Shown here: piece after piece, positions 42,281 to 49,952 of the stretch
Numbering within the stretch: position 1 is the stretch's first letter
Layout of the letters: each line of letters starts with the position of its first letter
Source of the DNA: JAKSSM01 sp045629065
GTDB taxonomy: Bacteria > Bacillota > Clostridia > Peptostreptococcales > Anaerovoracaceae
Direction of reading: 5' to 3'
Assembly: GCA_045629065.1 (NCBI GenBank)
Contig: JAZQQK010000021.1
Coordinates: forward strand, 100,611 to 164,610
Length of the DNA stretch: 64,000 nt
Translations under genes and position numbers: made by a program
The notes under the pieces: model-generated
What the model was told of the DNA's origin: nothing
The model's database searches: none
What the model saw: only the letters and a program-made list of their open reading frames with translations

Positions 42281-42865
42281 CTAAAAACGATATTCTTTTT
42301 CTTCTGTAAATACTGCCTGCATCGGCTTATCCCATGCCTGCGCGAGGACGCTTTCTGACTTCTGGCACTCGAATGCCACCGCCACGATTTTTGCGTTCAC
42401 ACACTTTTCGATAAAGCGGTCGTAGAAGCCACGGCCCATGCCCATGCGACCACCAGCTTCGTCGAATGATGAGCAAGGGCAGACAACGAGATCGATTGTT
42501 TCAGGCTTGAACTCCTTGGACTTTTCGCGTACAGGTTCGAAGATTCCCTTGTAGCCCTCGATCCATGAGTTATCACCCTCCGGCAAAAGCGCTATCATTT
42601 CGCTATCTGTCACACAGAGAGGATAGAGCAAAGTCTTTTTACCGGAGCCGCCCGCTTCGTTTATCTGCTCCAGCAGGTCGAGTTTAACCTCGCCCTTAGT
42701 CCAGCGATAAATCATTATAACCCGGGCGCTTTGATATTCGGGAGAAGCTGCGAGCCTCTCCACGATTGCCCTCGACTTATCCGCTCTTTCTTCTTCAGAA
42801 AGCGTGTTTCTCGCTACGACTTTTTCTTTTCTAATTGCTGCACGTTGTTCTTTAATGTCTGTCAT
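42281..42865 (-). CDS. 5-formyltetrahydrofolate cyclo-ligase
   Basis: Converts 5-formyl-THF with ATP to 5,10-methenyl-THF. The family marks are KEKVVARNTLSEEE at the N terminus, IMIYRWTKGEVKLDLL, and the ATP/folate motif DLVVCPCSSFDEAGGRMGMGRGFYDRF around residue 125. The start is ATG at 42865, which gives the usual length of 194 residues; the longer open frame back to 43048 has low-complexity, AT-rich codons and no family sequence. It precedes the trigger-factor-like gene by 8 bp. Confidence 0.92.
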   Translation of the reverse strand: MTDIKEQRAAIRKEKVVARNTLSEEERADKSRAIVERLAASPEYQSARVIMIYRWTKGEVKLDLLEQINEAGGSGKKTLLYPLCVTDSEMIALLPEGDNSWIEGYKGIFEPVREKSKEFKPETIDLVVCPCSSFDEAGGRMGMGRGFYDRFIEKCVNAKIVAVAFECQKSESVLAQAWDKPMQAVFTEEKEYRF

Positions 42866-43147
42866 TAGTCTATTGCTCCGAAATGTATCTGTCTGTGTGC
42901 ATCGCATCGTCTGACATTTTGGAACGTAGGCACCTGCGCACATTGCATCAAAGATATATTCTTTAAGTAATTTTACCAAAGAATCCAGCCGCTTTGAATA
43001 ATAAAATTTAATTAATTTAGAATATTTTAAATAGAGTTTGCAATTCAAAAGGTTACTTATAAATAATTTTTAGTATTTAGAAGTTCATGTTATTATGATA
43101 TACTAAATTAGTTTAACAGTAGAAGCCATTAATGGAGGATGTGCCTC
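42866..43147. other. Divergent intergenic region between folate ligase and GroEL paralogue
   Basis: AT-rich region of about 280 bp that holds the promoters of both genes. I see no family of structured RNA here and no CIRCE element. A TATACT near 43099 may serve the GroEL gene, but no good -35 accompanies it. Confidence 0.5.
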
Positions 43148-43163
43148 ATGATCATGGGCTTCT
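43121..43163 (+). promoter_or_regulatory. 5' leader hairpin that sequesters GGAGG ahead of the GroEL paralogue
   Basis: AGAAGCC (43121-43127) can pair with GGCTTCT (43157-43163), and inside it GAGG (43135-43138) can pair with CCTC (43144-43147). The inner stem hides a GGAGG that would serve the 12-codon leader ORF at 43148. Structure of RNA-thermometer or leader type is inference. Confidence 0.4.
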
Positions 43164-43186
43164 CGAGTGAAGAGGAACTAAAATGA
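43148..43186 (+). CDS. 12-codon leader ORF overlapping the GroEL start
   Basis: ATG at 43148, nine bases after GGAGG, encodes a 12-residue peptide whose TGA overlaps the groEL-like ATG in the sequence ATGA. This is a typical translational-coupling arrangement. The peptide itself has no recognisable function. Confidence 0.3.
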   Translation: MIMGFSSEEELK

Positions 43187-44793
43187 GCAGAGATTTATCA
43201 TACAACGAAACATTGCGAAAGAAAATTTTGGCCGGGGTAGACAAGCTCGCCGATACAATTAAGCTCACGCTCGGACCTAAAGGTCGTAATGTAATACTTT
43301 ACCGCAAGCCTGATCTACAGGGTGCGAAATGGTCAGATGCACCGCAGCCTGGCGCACCGGCCTTTGTGACTAACGATGGCGTTACTATCGCACAATCAAT
43401 AATACTCGACGACCCTCTCGAAAACATGGGTGCTCAACTCATCGTGGAGGCGGCTGAGAAGACTAATGAACTCGCAGGTGATGGTACTACTACTGCGTCA
43501 CTTCTCACACAGTCAATTATAAGGGAAGGCTATCATATGATGGCAGCTGGCGTTAATCCTATCGCGCTCAGAAGAGGCATAGAAAAAGCCGAATCCGTTG
43601 TGCTGAATGAGTTAAAATCTATGGCGGTTCCTGTAAATACAGAAGCTGAACTCGCGCAGGTAGCTACACTTTCCTGCCAGGATCAAGAAATCGGCAAACT
43701 AATCGGAGAAGCGTTCTATAAGGTTGGACCGGAAGGAGTCGTTAATATTAATGATACTTTTGCGAAGACGGAGACGCATGTGACATACGAAGACGGCATT
43801 ACTTTTGACCGCGGTTATTTGAGCCCGCACATGATTACTGACCAGGAAACCCTGGTAGCGGAACTTCACAGCTGCTATGTCCTGATGACAGATTTAACTA
43901 TCAACAGTTCACGCCAGATTCTTGACCTTCTCATTGAAGTTGCCGAAACCAATAAGCCGCTCCTGATCATCGCAGAAAAAATTGAAGAAGAGCCGCTCGG
44001 TATGCTCATAAAGAATAAGGTAGAGGGAGACCTCGAATTCATAGCTATTGAGCCTCCGATGTACGGCGAAGGACGAGTTTGGAGGCTTCAGGATTTAGCA
44101 GTTCAAACAGGTGGAAATTTCATTTCCAAGGAGCTCGGAATGCGCCTCGAAGACGCACATATCGCAGATTTGGGAACAGCGGAATATGTTAAAGTAGCTA
44201 AAAAAGAAACCATCATCCTCGGAGCTGGCGGTGACCCTAAAAAAGTCAAAGAGCATGAAAATATGCTCCGTAAGCTCGTAGATTCCACAGACTATGAGTT
44301 CAATAAAAAGCGTCATCAAGAAAGACTGGCAAAGTTTGTATCCGGAGTTGCTACAATCGCTCCGGGCGGCAGGACAGAACTCGAGATCAAAGAGAAAAAA
44401 CTCCGAATCGAGGACGCTGTGAATGCAGTGCGAGCTGCAGCGAAAGAAGGCATCCTTCCTGGCGGAGGTACTGCTTTTATAAATTGCATCCCTGTGCTTA
44501 GTGCGCTCGTTTTGACGCTTGAGGGCGAAGAAAAAATCGGTGCGCAGATTGTGCTTAATTGTCTTTCCAAGCCGCTCTGGCAGATCGCAGAGAACGCCGG
44601 CGAGAACGGCAGCACTATAGTGGATAAGGTTCAAACATTGGAACGCGGCCATGGATTTAACGCAGCTTCTATGGAATATGTCAATATGGCTGAAGCCGGA
44701 ATCATAGATCCACTCATGGTGACGCGCCTCGCTTTCGAGTCAGCATGCTCTGTAGCCAAAACACTCCTTACTACAGGCGCAGCCGTAGTGTAA
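43183..44793 (+). CDS. Divergent GroEL-family chaperonin paralogue
   Basis: A 536-residue group I chaperonin. ATP site Asp100 in the AGDGTTT motif and the IEDAVNAVRAAA Asp are intact, so ATP hydrolysis is likely. It differs from housekeeping GroEL in three ways. An insertion (about residues 41-61, DLQGAKWSDAPQPGAPAF) lengthens the equatorial strand. The apical VRAPGFG loop reads IEPPMYGEG. The C terminus ends TTGAAVV with no Gly-Gly-Met tail. No groES is nearby. GAGGAAC precedes the ATG by seven bases. It could serve a narrow client set together with the trigger-factor-like gene; this is inference. Confidence 0.9.
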   Translation: MSRDLSYNETLRKKILAGVDKLADTIKLTLGPKGRNVILYRKPDLQGAKWSDAPQPGAPAFVTNDGVTIAQSIILDDPLENMGAQLIVEAAEKTNELAGDGTTTASLLTQSIIREGYHMMAAGVNPIALRRGIEKAESVVLNELKSMAVPVNTEAELAQVATLSCQDQEIGKLIGEAFYKVGPEGVVNINDTFAKTETHVTYEDGITFDRGYLSPHMITDQETLVAELHSCYVLMTDLTINSSRQILDLLIEVAETNKPLLIIAEKIEEEPLGMLIKNKVEGDLEFIAIEPPMYGEGRVWRLQDLAVQTGGNFISKELGMRLEDAHIADLGTAEYVKVAKKETIILGAGGDPKKVKEHENMLRKLVDSTDYEFNKKRHQERLAKFVSGVATIAPGGRTELEIKEKKLRIEDAVNAVRAAAKEGILPGGGTAFINCIPVLSALVLTLEGEEKIGAQIVLNCLSKPLWQIAENAGENGSTIVDKVQTLERGHGFNAASMEYVNMAEAGIIDPLMVTRLAFESACSVAKTLLTTGAAVV

Positions 44794-44803
44794 AACTTAG
44801 ATA

Positions 44804-44836
44804 ACAAAAAAGAGGTTGGCGTTTGCCAACCTCTTG
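44804..44836 (-). terminator. Terminator between GroEL paralogue and FAD oxidoreductase
   Basis: AAGAGGTTGGC and GCCAACCTCTT form an 11-bp stem with a GTTT loop. The T-run follows on the minus strand, so it best ends the oxidoreductase transcript, and it may also slow plus-strand readthrough. Confidence 0.8.
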
Positions 44837-44920
44837 CTATTCTTCGCTCGGTCAATTTTTATTTTACCGACGAGTCGGAACCGTCACACATCATCTTTAG
44901 CGAAGCGATTAAGGTTTCCC

Positions 44921-46288
44921 TTAATCTGCGATTTTACGCGCTACATATACTCCTGAGGCGGAGGCGTGTGAAAGTGAGTGAGTTACACCTGAGCCATCGC
45001 CTATTACATAGAGTCCTTTGTGTCTTGTCTCGAGGTTTTCGTCGATTGCAACTTCCATGTTATAGAACTTAACTTCTACGCCATAGAGGAGTGTATCGTC
45101 AGATGCTGTACCCGGTGCAATCTTATCGAGTGCATAAATCATCTCGATGATGTTGTCTAAGATACGCTTTGGCATCACTAGCGAAAGGTCGCCAGGTGTT
45201 GCCTTTAGCGTAGGTGTTACGAATGACTTTGCAAGACGCGCTTCTGTACTTCTTTGACCGCGTCGTAAGTCCCCGAATCTCTGAACGATTACTCCACCTC
45301 CGAGCATGTTGGACAGTTTAGCGATGTTTTCTGCATAGCCATTGCTATCCTTAAAAGGTTCTGTGAAGTGCTTTGATACGAGGAGCGCAAAATTCGTGTT
45401 TTCTGTCTGAAGCTCAGGGCTCTCGTATGAGTGTCCGTTAACAGTGATGATACCGTTAGTGTTCTCTGCTACTACTGCGCCCTTTGGATTCATGCAGAAT
45501 GTACGGACCTGGTCCTGATAGGCCTTAGTTCTATATAAAATTTTGCTTTCATAAACTCTATCTGTGATGTGCTCGAAAACCTTTGCTGGAAGTTCTACTC
45601 TAACACCGATATCTACACGGTTTGAAAGTGTAGGGATATCGAGTGACTTGCAGATTCCTTCCATCCACTTGGATCCGGAACGGCCTACAGAAATTATGCA
45701 ATCCTTGCAAGTAGCGCTTTCCTTTTCGGATACGATTTCATAGCCCCCATCGATAGCCTTTACATCGGTAACCGGTGTGTGGAACTTGAATTCTACATGG
45801 TCCTTCATTTCGTTATACATGTTTTCTAGAACCTTGTAGTTAATATCTGTGCCTAAGTGACGAACGCTCGCATCCAAAAGGTGAAGGTCGTTCTTTAGGC
45901 ATGTTGTTGCGAGCTCTTCGTTCGCTGTAGTGTAAAGCTTAGTGCCCTCACCACCGTGAGAAACATTGATCTCATCGACATAGTGCATGAGCTTAATTGC
46001 TTCTTCCTTACCGATGTGCTCGTGAAGTGATCCACCGAACGCATTAGTGATGTTGTACTTTCCATCTGAGAAAGCGCCCGCACCACCGAAACCGTTCATG
46101 ATAGAGCAAACCTTGCAGTTTATGCAAGACTTAATCTTGACTCCATCGATAGGACATTTTCTTTCGTTTAACATTCCGCCGTATTCAAATACTGCGATCT
46201 TAGCTTCTGGCTTGAGCTTCATGAGCTCATAGGCAGAGAAAATTCCGCCAGGGCCAGCGCCAATGATAATTACATCATAGTTCTTCAT
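44921..46288 (-). CDS. FAD-dependent oxidoreductase with a cysteine-rich insert
   Basis: A 455-residue flavoprotein with the GxGxxG motif IIIGAGPGGIFSAYEL at residues 7-22 and a GDGSGVTHSLSHA C-terminal FAD block. After the first strand it has KCPIDGVK followed by C-x2-C-x2-C, then GFGGAGAFSDGKYN; four cysteines could hold an Fe-S centre. Substrate unknown. Its gene precedes the minus-strand terminator and follows xpt. Confidence 0.85.
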   Translation of the reverse strand: MKNYDVIIIGAGPGGIFSAYELMKLKPEAKIAVFEYGGMLNERKCPIDGVKIKSCINCKVCSIMNGFGGAGAFSDGKYNITNAFGGSLHEHIGKEEAIKLMHYVDEINVSHGGEGTKLYTTANEELATTCLKNDLHLLDASVRHLGTDINYKVLENMYNEMKDHVEFKFHTPVTDVKAIDGGYEIVSEKESATCKDCIISVGRSGSKWMEGICKSLDIPTLSNRVDIGVRVELPAKVFEHITDRVYESKILYRTKAYQDQVRTFCMNPKGAVVAENTNGIITVNGHSYESPELQTENTNFALLVSKHFTEPFKDSNGYAENIAKLSNMLGGGVIVQRFGDLRRGQRSTEARLAKSFVTPTLKATPGDLSLVMPKRILDNIIEMIYALDKIAPGTASDDTLLYGVEVKFYNMEVAIDENLETRHKGLYVIGDGSGVTHSLSHASASGVYVARKIAD

Positions 46289-46299
46289 AATTTTCCCCC

Positions 46300-46872
46300 T
46301 TATACAAATTCTATTACCCCGTTCTCGAGTGATTTTACAGAGGCGAGTGTTTCTACACGATAGCCCTTCTTTTCCAAAGCTTCCTTTCCACCCTGAAAAT
46401 CCTTTGAGATTACTATACCGATTCCGCTTACTTTAGCTCCTGCATCTTCGACAATCTTTGCGAGTGCCATAGATGCCTCGCCGTGCGCAAGGAAATCGTC
46501 AATAATTAAAATATTTTCGCCTTCACTTATATGTCTCTTCGCTACTCTTAACACATTGAGCTGCTGTTTAGTGAATGACATAGCTTCGGCCTCATAGCAA
46601 CCATCCTGCATTGTGTTTGGCTTGGCCTTTTTCGCGAAAACTACAGGTACAAAACTAAAATATCTAGCTGCCGCTACTGCGATTGCAATGCCGCTCGCCT
46701 CGACAGTTAAAATCTTGTCAACCTTGACTCCGCTAAAGCGCTTGGCGAACTCTTCTCCGATTTCATCCATAAAAGCGGTGTCAATTCTGTGGTTGATAAA
46801 TCCATCTACATTGATTCTATCAGAACCGACTGATACTCCCTCTCTTTTGATTCTTTCTTTAAGTTTCTCCAT
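46300..46872 (-). CDS. xpt: Xanthine phosphoribosyltransferase
   Basis: Converts xanthine plus PRPP to XMP for purine salvage. The 190 residues include LTVEASGIAIAVAAARYF near residue 60 and the PRPP-binding ILIIDDFLAHGEASMAL (about residue 122). It lies 10 bp downstream of the EamA-type gene, so no separate purine riboswitch can precede it. It is 12 bp from the FAD oxidoreductase. Confidence 0.95.
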   Translation of the reverse strand: MEKLKERIKREGVSVGSDRINVDGFINHRIDTAFMDEIGEEFAKRFSGVKVDKILTVEASGIAIAVAAARYFSFVPVVFAKKAKPNTMQDGCYEAEAMSFTKQQLNVLRVAKRHISEGENILIIDDFLAHGEASMALAKIVEDAGAKVSGIGIVISKDFQGGKEALEKKGYRVETLASVKSLENGVIEFV

Positions 46873-46881
46873 GATTTCCTC

Positions 46882-47778
46882 CTATGAGATTCTGCTCTGC
46901 TTTTCGGGAAGGTTGGCTATAATTGTCGCAGCCAGTATGAAAAGACAAGCCATGTACTGAATTAGCGTCAACTTTTCGTTAAGTATAATCGCTCCGGCGA
47001 CGGATGAAACCACAGCCTCCATACTCATGATGAGAGAAGCTTGTGTAGGCTCCGCATCGCGCTGTGCGATCGTTTGGAATGTATAGGCAATGCCACAGGA
47101 TATTACACCTGTGTACAGGATTGGAAAGTATGCTGTCATAATGACATGTATGCTCGGATCTTCTGTCAGTATCATTCCAATTGAGTTCAGGAATGAAACC
47201 ACGAAAAATTGGATGCATGTGATGGTGATACCATCAGCCTTTGGTGCAAAATGATCGATTGTCAAAATATGCGCTGTAAAGCCGAGCGCGCAGAGAAGTG
47301 TGAGAAAATCTCCGAGCTCTATTTTGAAGCTTCCGCCAAACAGACAGAGAAAATAGAAGCCCACAACCGCAAGTCCTACGCAAAGCCATGTCCTCCTGTT
47401 TACTCTTCTTCCAAAAAACAGCCCTGCGAGCGGTACGAAGATTACATAGAGTGCAGTGATGAATCCTGCTTTGCTGACAGTCGTATAGTTAATGCCGAAC
47501 TGCTGAAGAGTTGTCGCAAAGAAGAGCGCTATTCCGCAGCAAATTCCGCCGATGATATTATCTTTTTTTCTTTTCTTTTTTTCTTCATCTGAGCCGAACA
47601 CGCGCGCTTTTCTGGTGATAAGTGCAATCGGTGTCAAAACCAGACCACCTATTGCCATACGGACCGCGCCAAAGGTGAAAGCACCGATGCCTCCACCTAC
47701 CTTTTGCGCTACGAATGCCGTGCCCCAAATAAGTACGGTAACCGTGAGCAAAAGATTGGCTCTCATTCTTTTGGACAT
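46882..47778 (-). CDS. EamA/DMT-family transporter
   Basis: A 298-residue membrane protein with ten hydrophobic segments in two EamA halves: AFVAQKVGGGIGAF near residue 25, and SLIMSMEAVVSSVAGAIILNEKLT near residue 250. Drug/metabolite exporter family; substrate unknown. It directly precedes xpt. Confidence 0.88.
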   Translation of the reverse strand: MSKRMRANLLLTVTVLIWGTAFVAQKVGGGIGAFTFGAVRMAIGGLVLTPIALITRKARVFGSDEEKKKRKKDNIIGGICCGIALFFATTLQQFGINYTTVSKAGFITALYVIFVPLAGLFFGRRVNRRTWLCVGLAVVGFYFLCLFGGSFKIELGDFLTLLCALGFTAHILTIDHFAPKADGITITCIQFFVVSFLNSIGMILTEDPSIHVIMTAYFPILYTGVISCGIAYTFQTIAQRDAEPTQASLIMSMEAVVSSVAGAIILNEKLTLIQYMACLFILAATIIANLPEKQSRIS

Positions 47779-47793
47779 TTTATACTATTCCTT

Positions 47794-48417
47794 CTAAATA
47801 AATGTATAACCTACTATCTTGCCATCTACAACTTCTAGTGTGTAGCCTCTTCCCGTCTCTGGTGACCATGCGAAAAAGTCGCCCGGACGTTCATCAGGGA
47901 AAAATGTCGCCATGAGAACCGAGATAGTGCCTCCATGACACACCAATACGGATTCTGCGTCCTTTCCCTTGGCAAACATCTTTTTCTCCTTTTCTTTATG
48001 GAGTTCCATGAGCTGATCCCAGCCACGGTAAACTCGGTCGCTAAAAGATTTTGCGGAGTCGCCATTAGGGAAAGTGTATGTGCCGGAGAGGTCGTGCGAC
48101 CATGCTACCCAGTCAGTCATACTGTCCATGTCCTTAAAATACATTCCTTCCCAGTCGCCGAAGTTGAGTTCTCTAAGGTCGCGGATGATTGAATGCTCTG
48201 GGTTATCATAGATTACATTCAGGGTCTGATTAGTTCTGAGCATGCCGGTAGTATAGAAGTCTGCTTCCTTTGCTTCGGGATAAACTCCCTGCTCCTTGAA
48301 TTCTTGCAAAATTCCGAAGCCCTCTGGCGTGATAGGAATATCCATTGAGCCATAGAACCAGTCTTCCATGATTCCCTGTGTGAGTCCATGTCTAATTAAG
48401 TGAATGTATGATTTCAT
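47794..48417 (-). CDS. Histidine phosphatase family protein
   Basis: A 207-residue phosphoglycerate-mutase-like protein. The catalytic RHG is in LIRHGLTQG (residues 7-15), and the second His in VLVCHGGTISVLMA around residue 165. Members hydrolyse phosphate esters; the substrate is not determined. It is 16 bp upstream of the EamA gene and 12 bp from the phosphohexomutase. Confidence 0.88.
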   Translation of the reverse strand: MKSYIHLIRHGLTQGIMEDWFYGSMDIPITPEGFGILQEFKEQGVYPEAKEADFYTTGMLRTNQTLNVIYDNPEHSIIRDLRELNFGDWEGMYFKDMDSMTDWVAWSHDLSGTYTFPNGDSAKSFSDRVYRGWDQLMELHKEKEKKMFAKGKDAESVLVCHGGTISVLMATFFPDERPGDFFAWSPETGRGYTLEVVDGKIVGYTFI

Positions 48418-48429
48418 ATTTTTCCTCTT

Positions 48430-49950
48430 CTATTTGATTTCGATATCTTCGTAGTTACGAAGGAAATTCCTTATCATTTCCAAAATCTCATCGCAGCTTC
48501 CGATAGTCACTTCGATATTGAGTGGCATGAGCGGGTCGTGAAGAGATTTTCTAAGGAGACACCAGCCCTTTAAGTCTGGTGCATTAAAGGCAAGTCGTAC
48601 TCCCTCGTAGTTTGGTTCTACGATAGTGACACCTTTATATTCTCTGGCCTTTGCCCAAGTTTTAAGTCCTTCCAGCACCGTATCTGCGTATGCTACAAAA
48701 TATTCGGCCTTAATAGGGAATCTGACTTCCTTTGCTTCTTTAGGGTAGGCAAGATTTTTTATGAGCTTGTCGATTGTGAGGTTGCGAGCCTTAAGCTGTG
48801 CTGCCCTGATTACTATCTTAGTCGCAAGGTAGGCGCCGTCGTCTAGGAAATAGTTTTCTTTATATGCGGCGTGGCCTGATGTTTCGATAGCAAGTTGGCT
48901 ATCAATACCCTGCTTGTTAAGCTCGATTGATTTATTGATTACATTCCTGTAGCCGCGCTGGTATCTTAGATGCTTTACACCAAGTTCTTCTGTAAGGAAT
49001 GTAGTGAGTTCGTCTGATGTAATGGAGTCTGTAACGATTGTAGTTCCCGGATGCTCCTTTGCGATCAAAGCCGCAGCCATTGCAACTATCGCATTACGGC
49101 TGATTTCGTTGCCCTCCTTATCCACTGCGGATGCCCTATCCACATCTGTATCAAAGATGAGTCCGAAGTCCGCACCGTTTTCCACTACCGCCTTTGAAAT
49201 TGCGGCCATCGCCTCTTTGTTCTCTGGATTTGGCTGGTGGTTAGGGAAAGATCCGTCTGGATTCAGGAACTGGCTACCCGTGATATCTGCACCGAGAGGT
49301 TCTAATATTCTCTTGGCGTAAAATCCGCCTGCACCGTTTCCCGCATCCACTACGATTTTGAGTCCCTTGAGTGGATGCTCATAATCCTTAGCGTTAACTT
49401 CGGTTTTAATCTTTTCTCTTAAAAATTCTGAGTAATCTTCAATCAGATCGCGCTCTTTTACCTTCGCATCCTCCACCTTTGGAAGTGAATCAAAGCAAAG
49501 GTCTGACTCTGCGTAGTCGATAATCTTAGCGATATCCTTTTTATCCAAGCCACCGGCTTTACTGAAATACTTAAAACCGTTGCGATTAAATGGCAAATGT
49601 GAAGCCGTAATCATAATCGCGCCGTCTGCATCATATCTATCGAAAACCGTGGACATGAACATGGCTGGAGTCGATGCGAGACCGCAATCATAAACCTTGC
49701 AGCCAACCTTTTTTAATGTCTTTACCAAAGTCTTTTGGAGTATGTCAGCCGAGAGTCTGCTGTCATGGCCGACAGAGATTTTGAGGTCGCCTGCTTCCTT
49801 TCCTGCTTTGATCTTTAACCACATTACAAAGCCGCGAGTGAGTCTCTCCGCCGCCTCAAGGTCGAGGTTGACTGGCTCGTTTGCTACACCGGCCATTGCA
49901 ACTCCTCTAATGTCTGATCCGTTTTGAAGTTTACTATAATCTAAGGTCAT
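48430..49950 (-). CDS. Phosphomannomutase/phosphoglucomutase
   Basis: A 506-residue alpha-D-phosphohexomutase with the phosphoserine loop ITASHLPFNRNGFKYF (Ser about residue 119), the metal loop DTDVDRASAVD (about 260) and the substrate loop ETSGHAAYKENYFLDDGAY (about 355). It interconverts hexose 1- and 6-phosphates for envelope and storage sugars. It is close to the histidine phosphatase gene, 12 bp away. Confidence 0.93.
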   Translation of the reverse strand: MTLDYSKLQNGSDIRGVAMAGVANEPVNLDLEAAERLTRGFVMWLKIKAGKEAGDLKISVGHDSRLSADILQKTLVKTLKKVGCKVYDCGLASTPAMFMSTVFDRYDADGAIMITASHLPFNRNGFKYFSKAGGLDKKDIAKIIDYAESDLCFDSLPKVEDAKVKERDLIEDYSEFLREKIKTEVNAKDYEHPLKGLKIVVDAGNGAGGFYAKRILEPLGADITGSQFLNPDGSFPNHQPNPENKEAMAAISKAVVENGADFGLIFDTDVDRASAVDKEGNEISRNAIVAMAAALIAKEHPGTTIVTDSITSDELTTFLTEELGVKHLRYQRGYRNVINKSIELNKQGIDSQLAIETSGHAAYKENYFLDDGAYLATKIVIRAAQLKARNLTIDKLIKNLAYPKEAKEVRFPIKAEYFVAYADTVLEGLKTWAKAREYKGVTIVEPNYEGVRLAFNAPDLKGWCLLRKSLHDPLMPLNIEVTIGSCDEILEMIRNFLRNYEDIEIK

Positions 49951-49952
49951 TT

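Noticed and set aside
42866..43047. 6S RNA next to the folate cyclo-ligase gene, as in proteobacteria
   Set aside because: The region is AT-rich, too short from the likely promoter, and no long closing stem with a central bubble could be drawn.
42866..43048. Longer N terminus of the folate cyclo-ligase
   Set aside because: The upstream in-frame ATG would add about 61 AT-rich, Lys/Tyr/Phe-rich residues that do not match the family. The ATG at 42865 gives the family length.
44095..44652. 185-codon minus-strand ORF inside the GroEL paralogue
   Set aside because: It is a shadow frame of a well supported gene and has no ribosome site or family resemblance.
46873..47778. Purine riboswitch for xpt
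   Set aside because: Only 10 bp separates xpt from the EamA gene, and the short leaders of the BMP operon do not show the riboswitch core.
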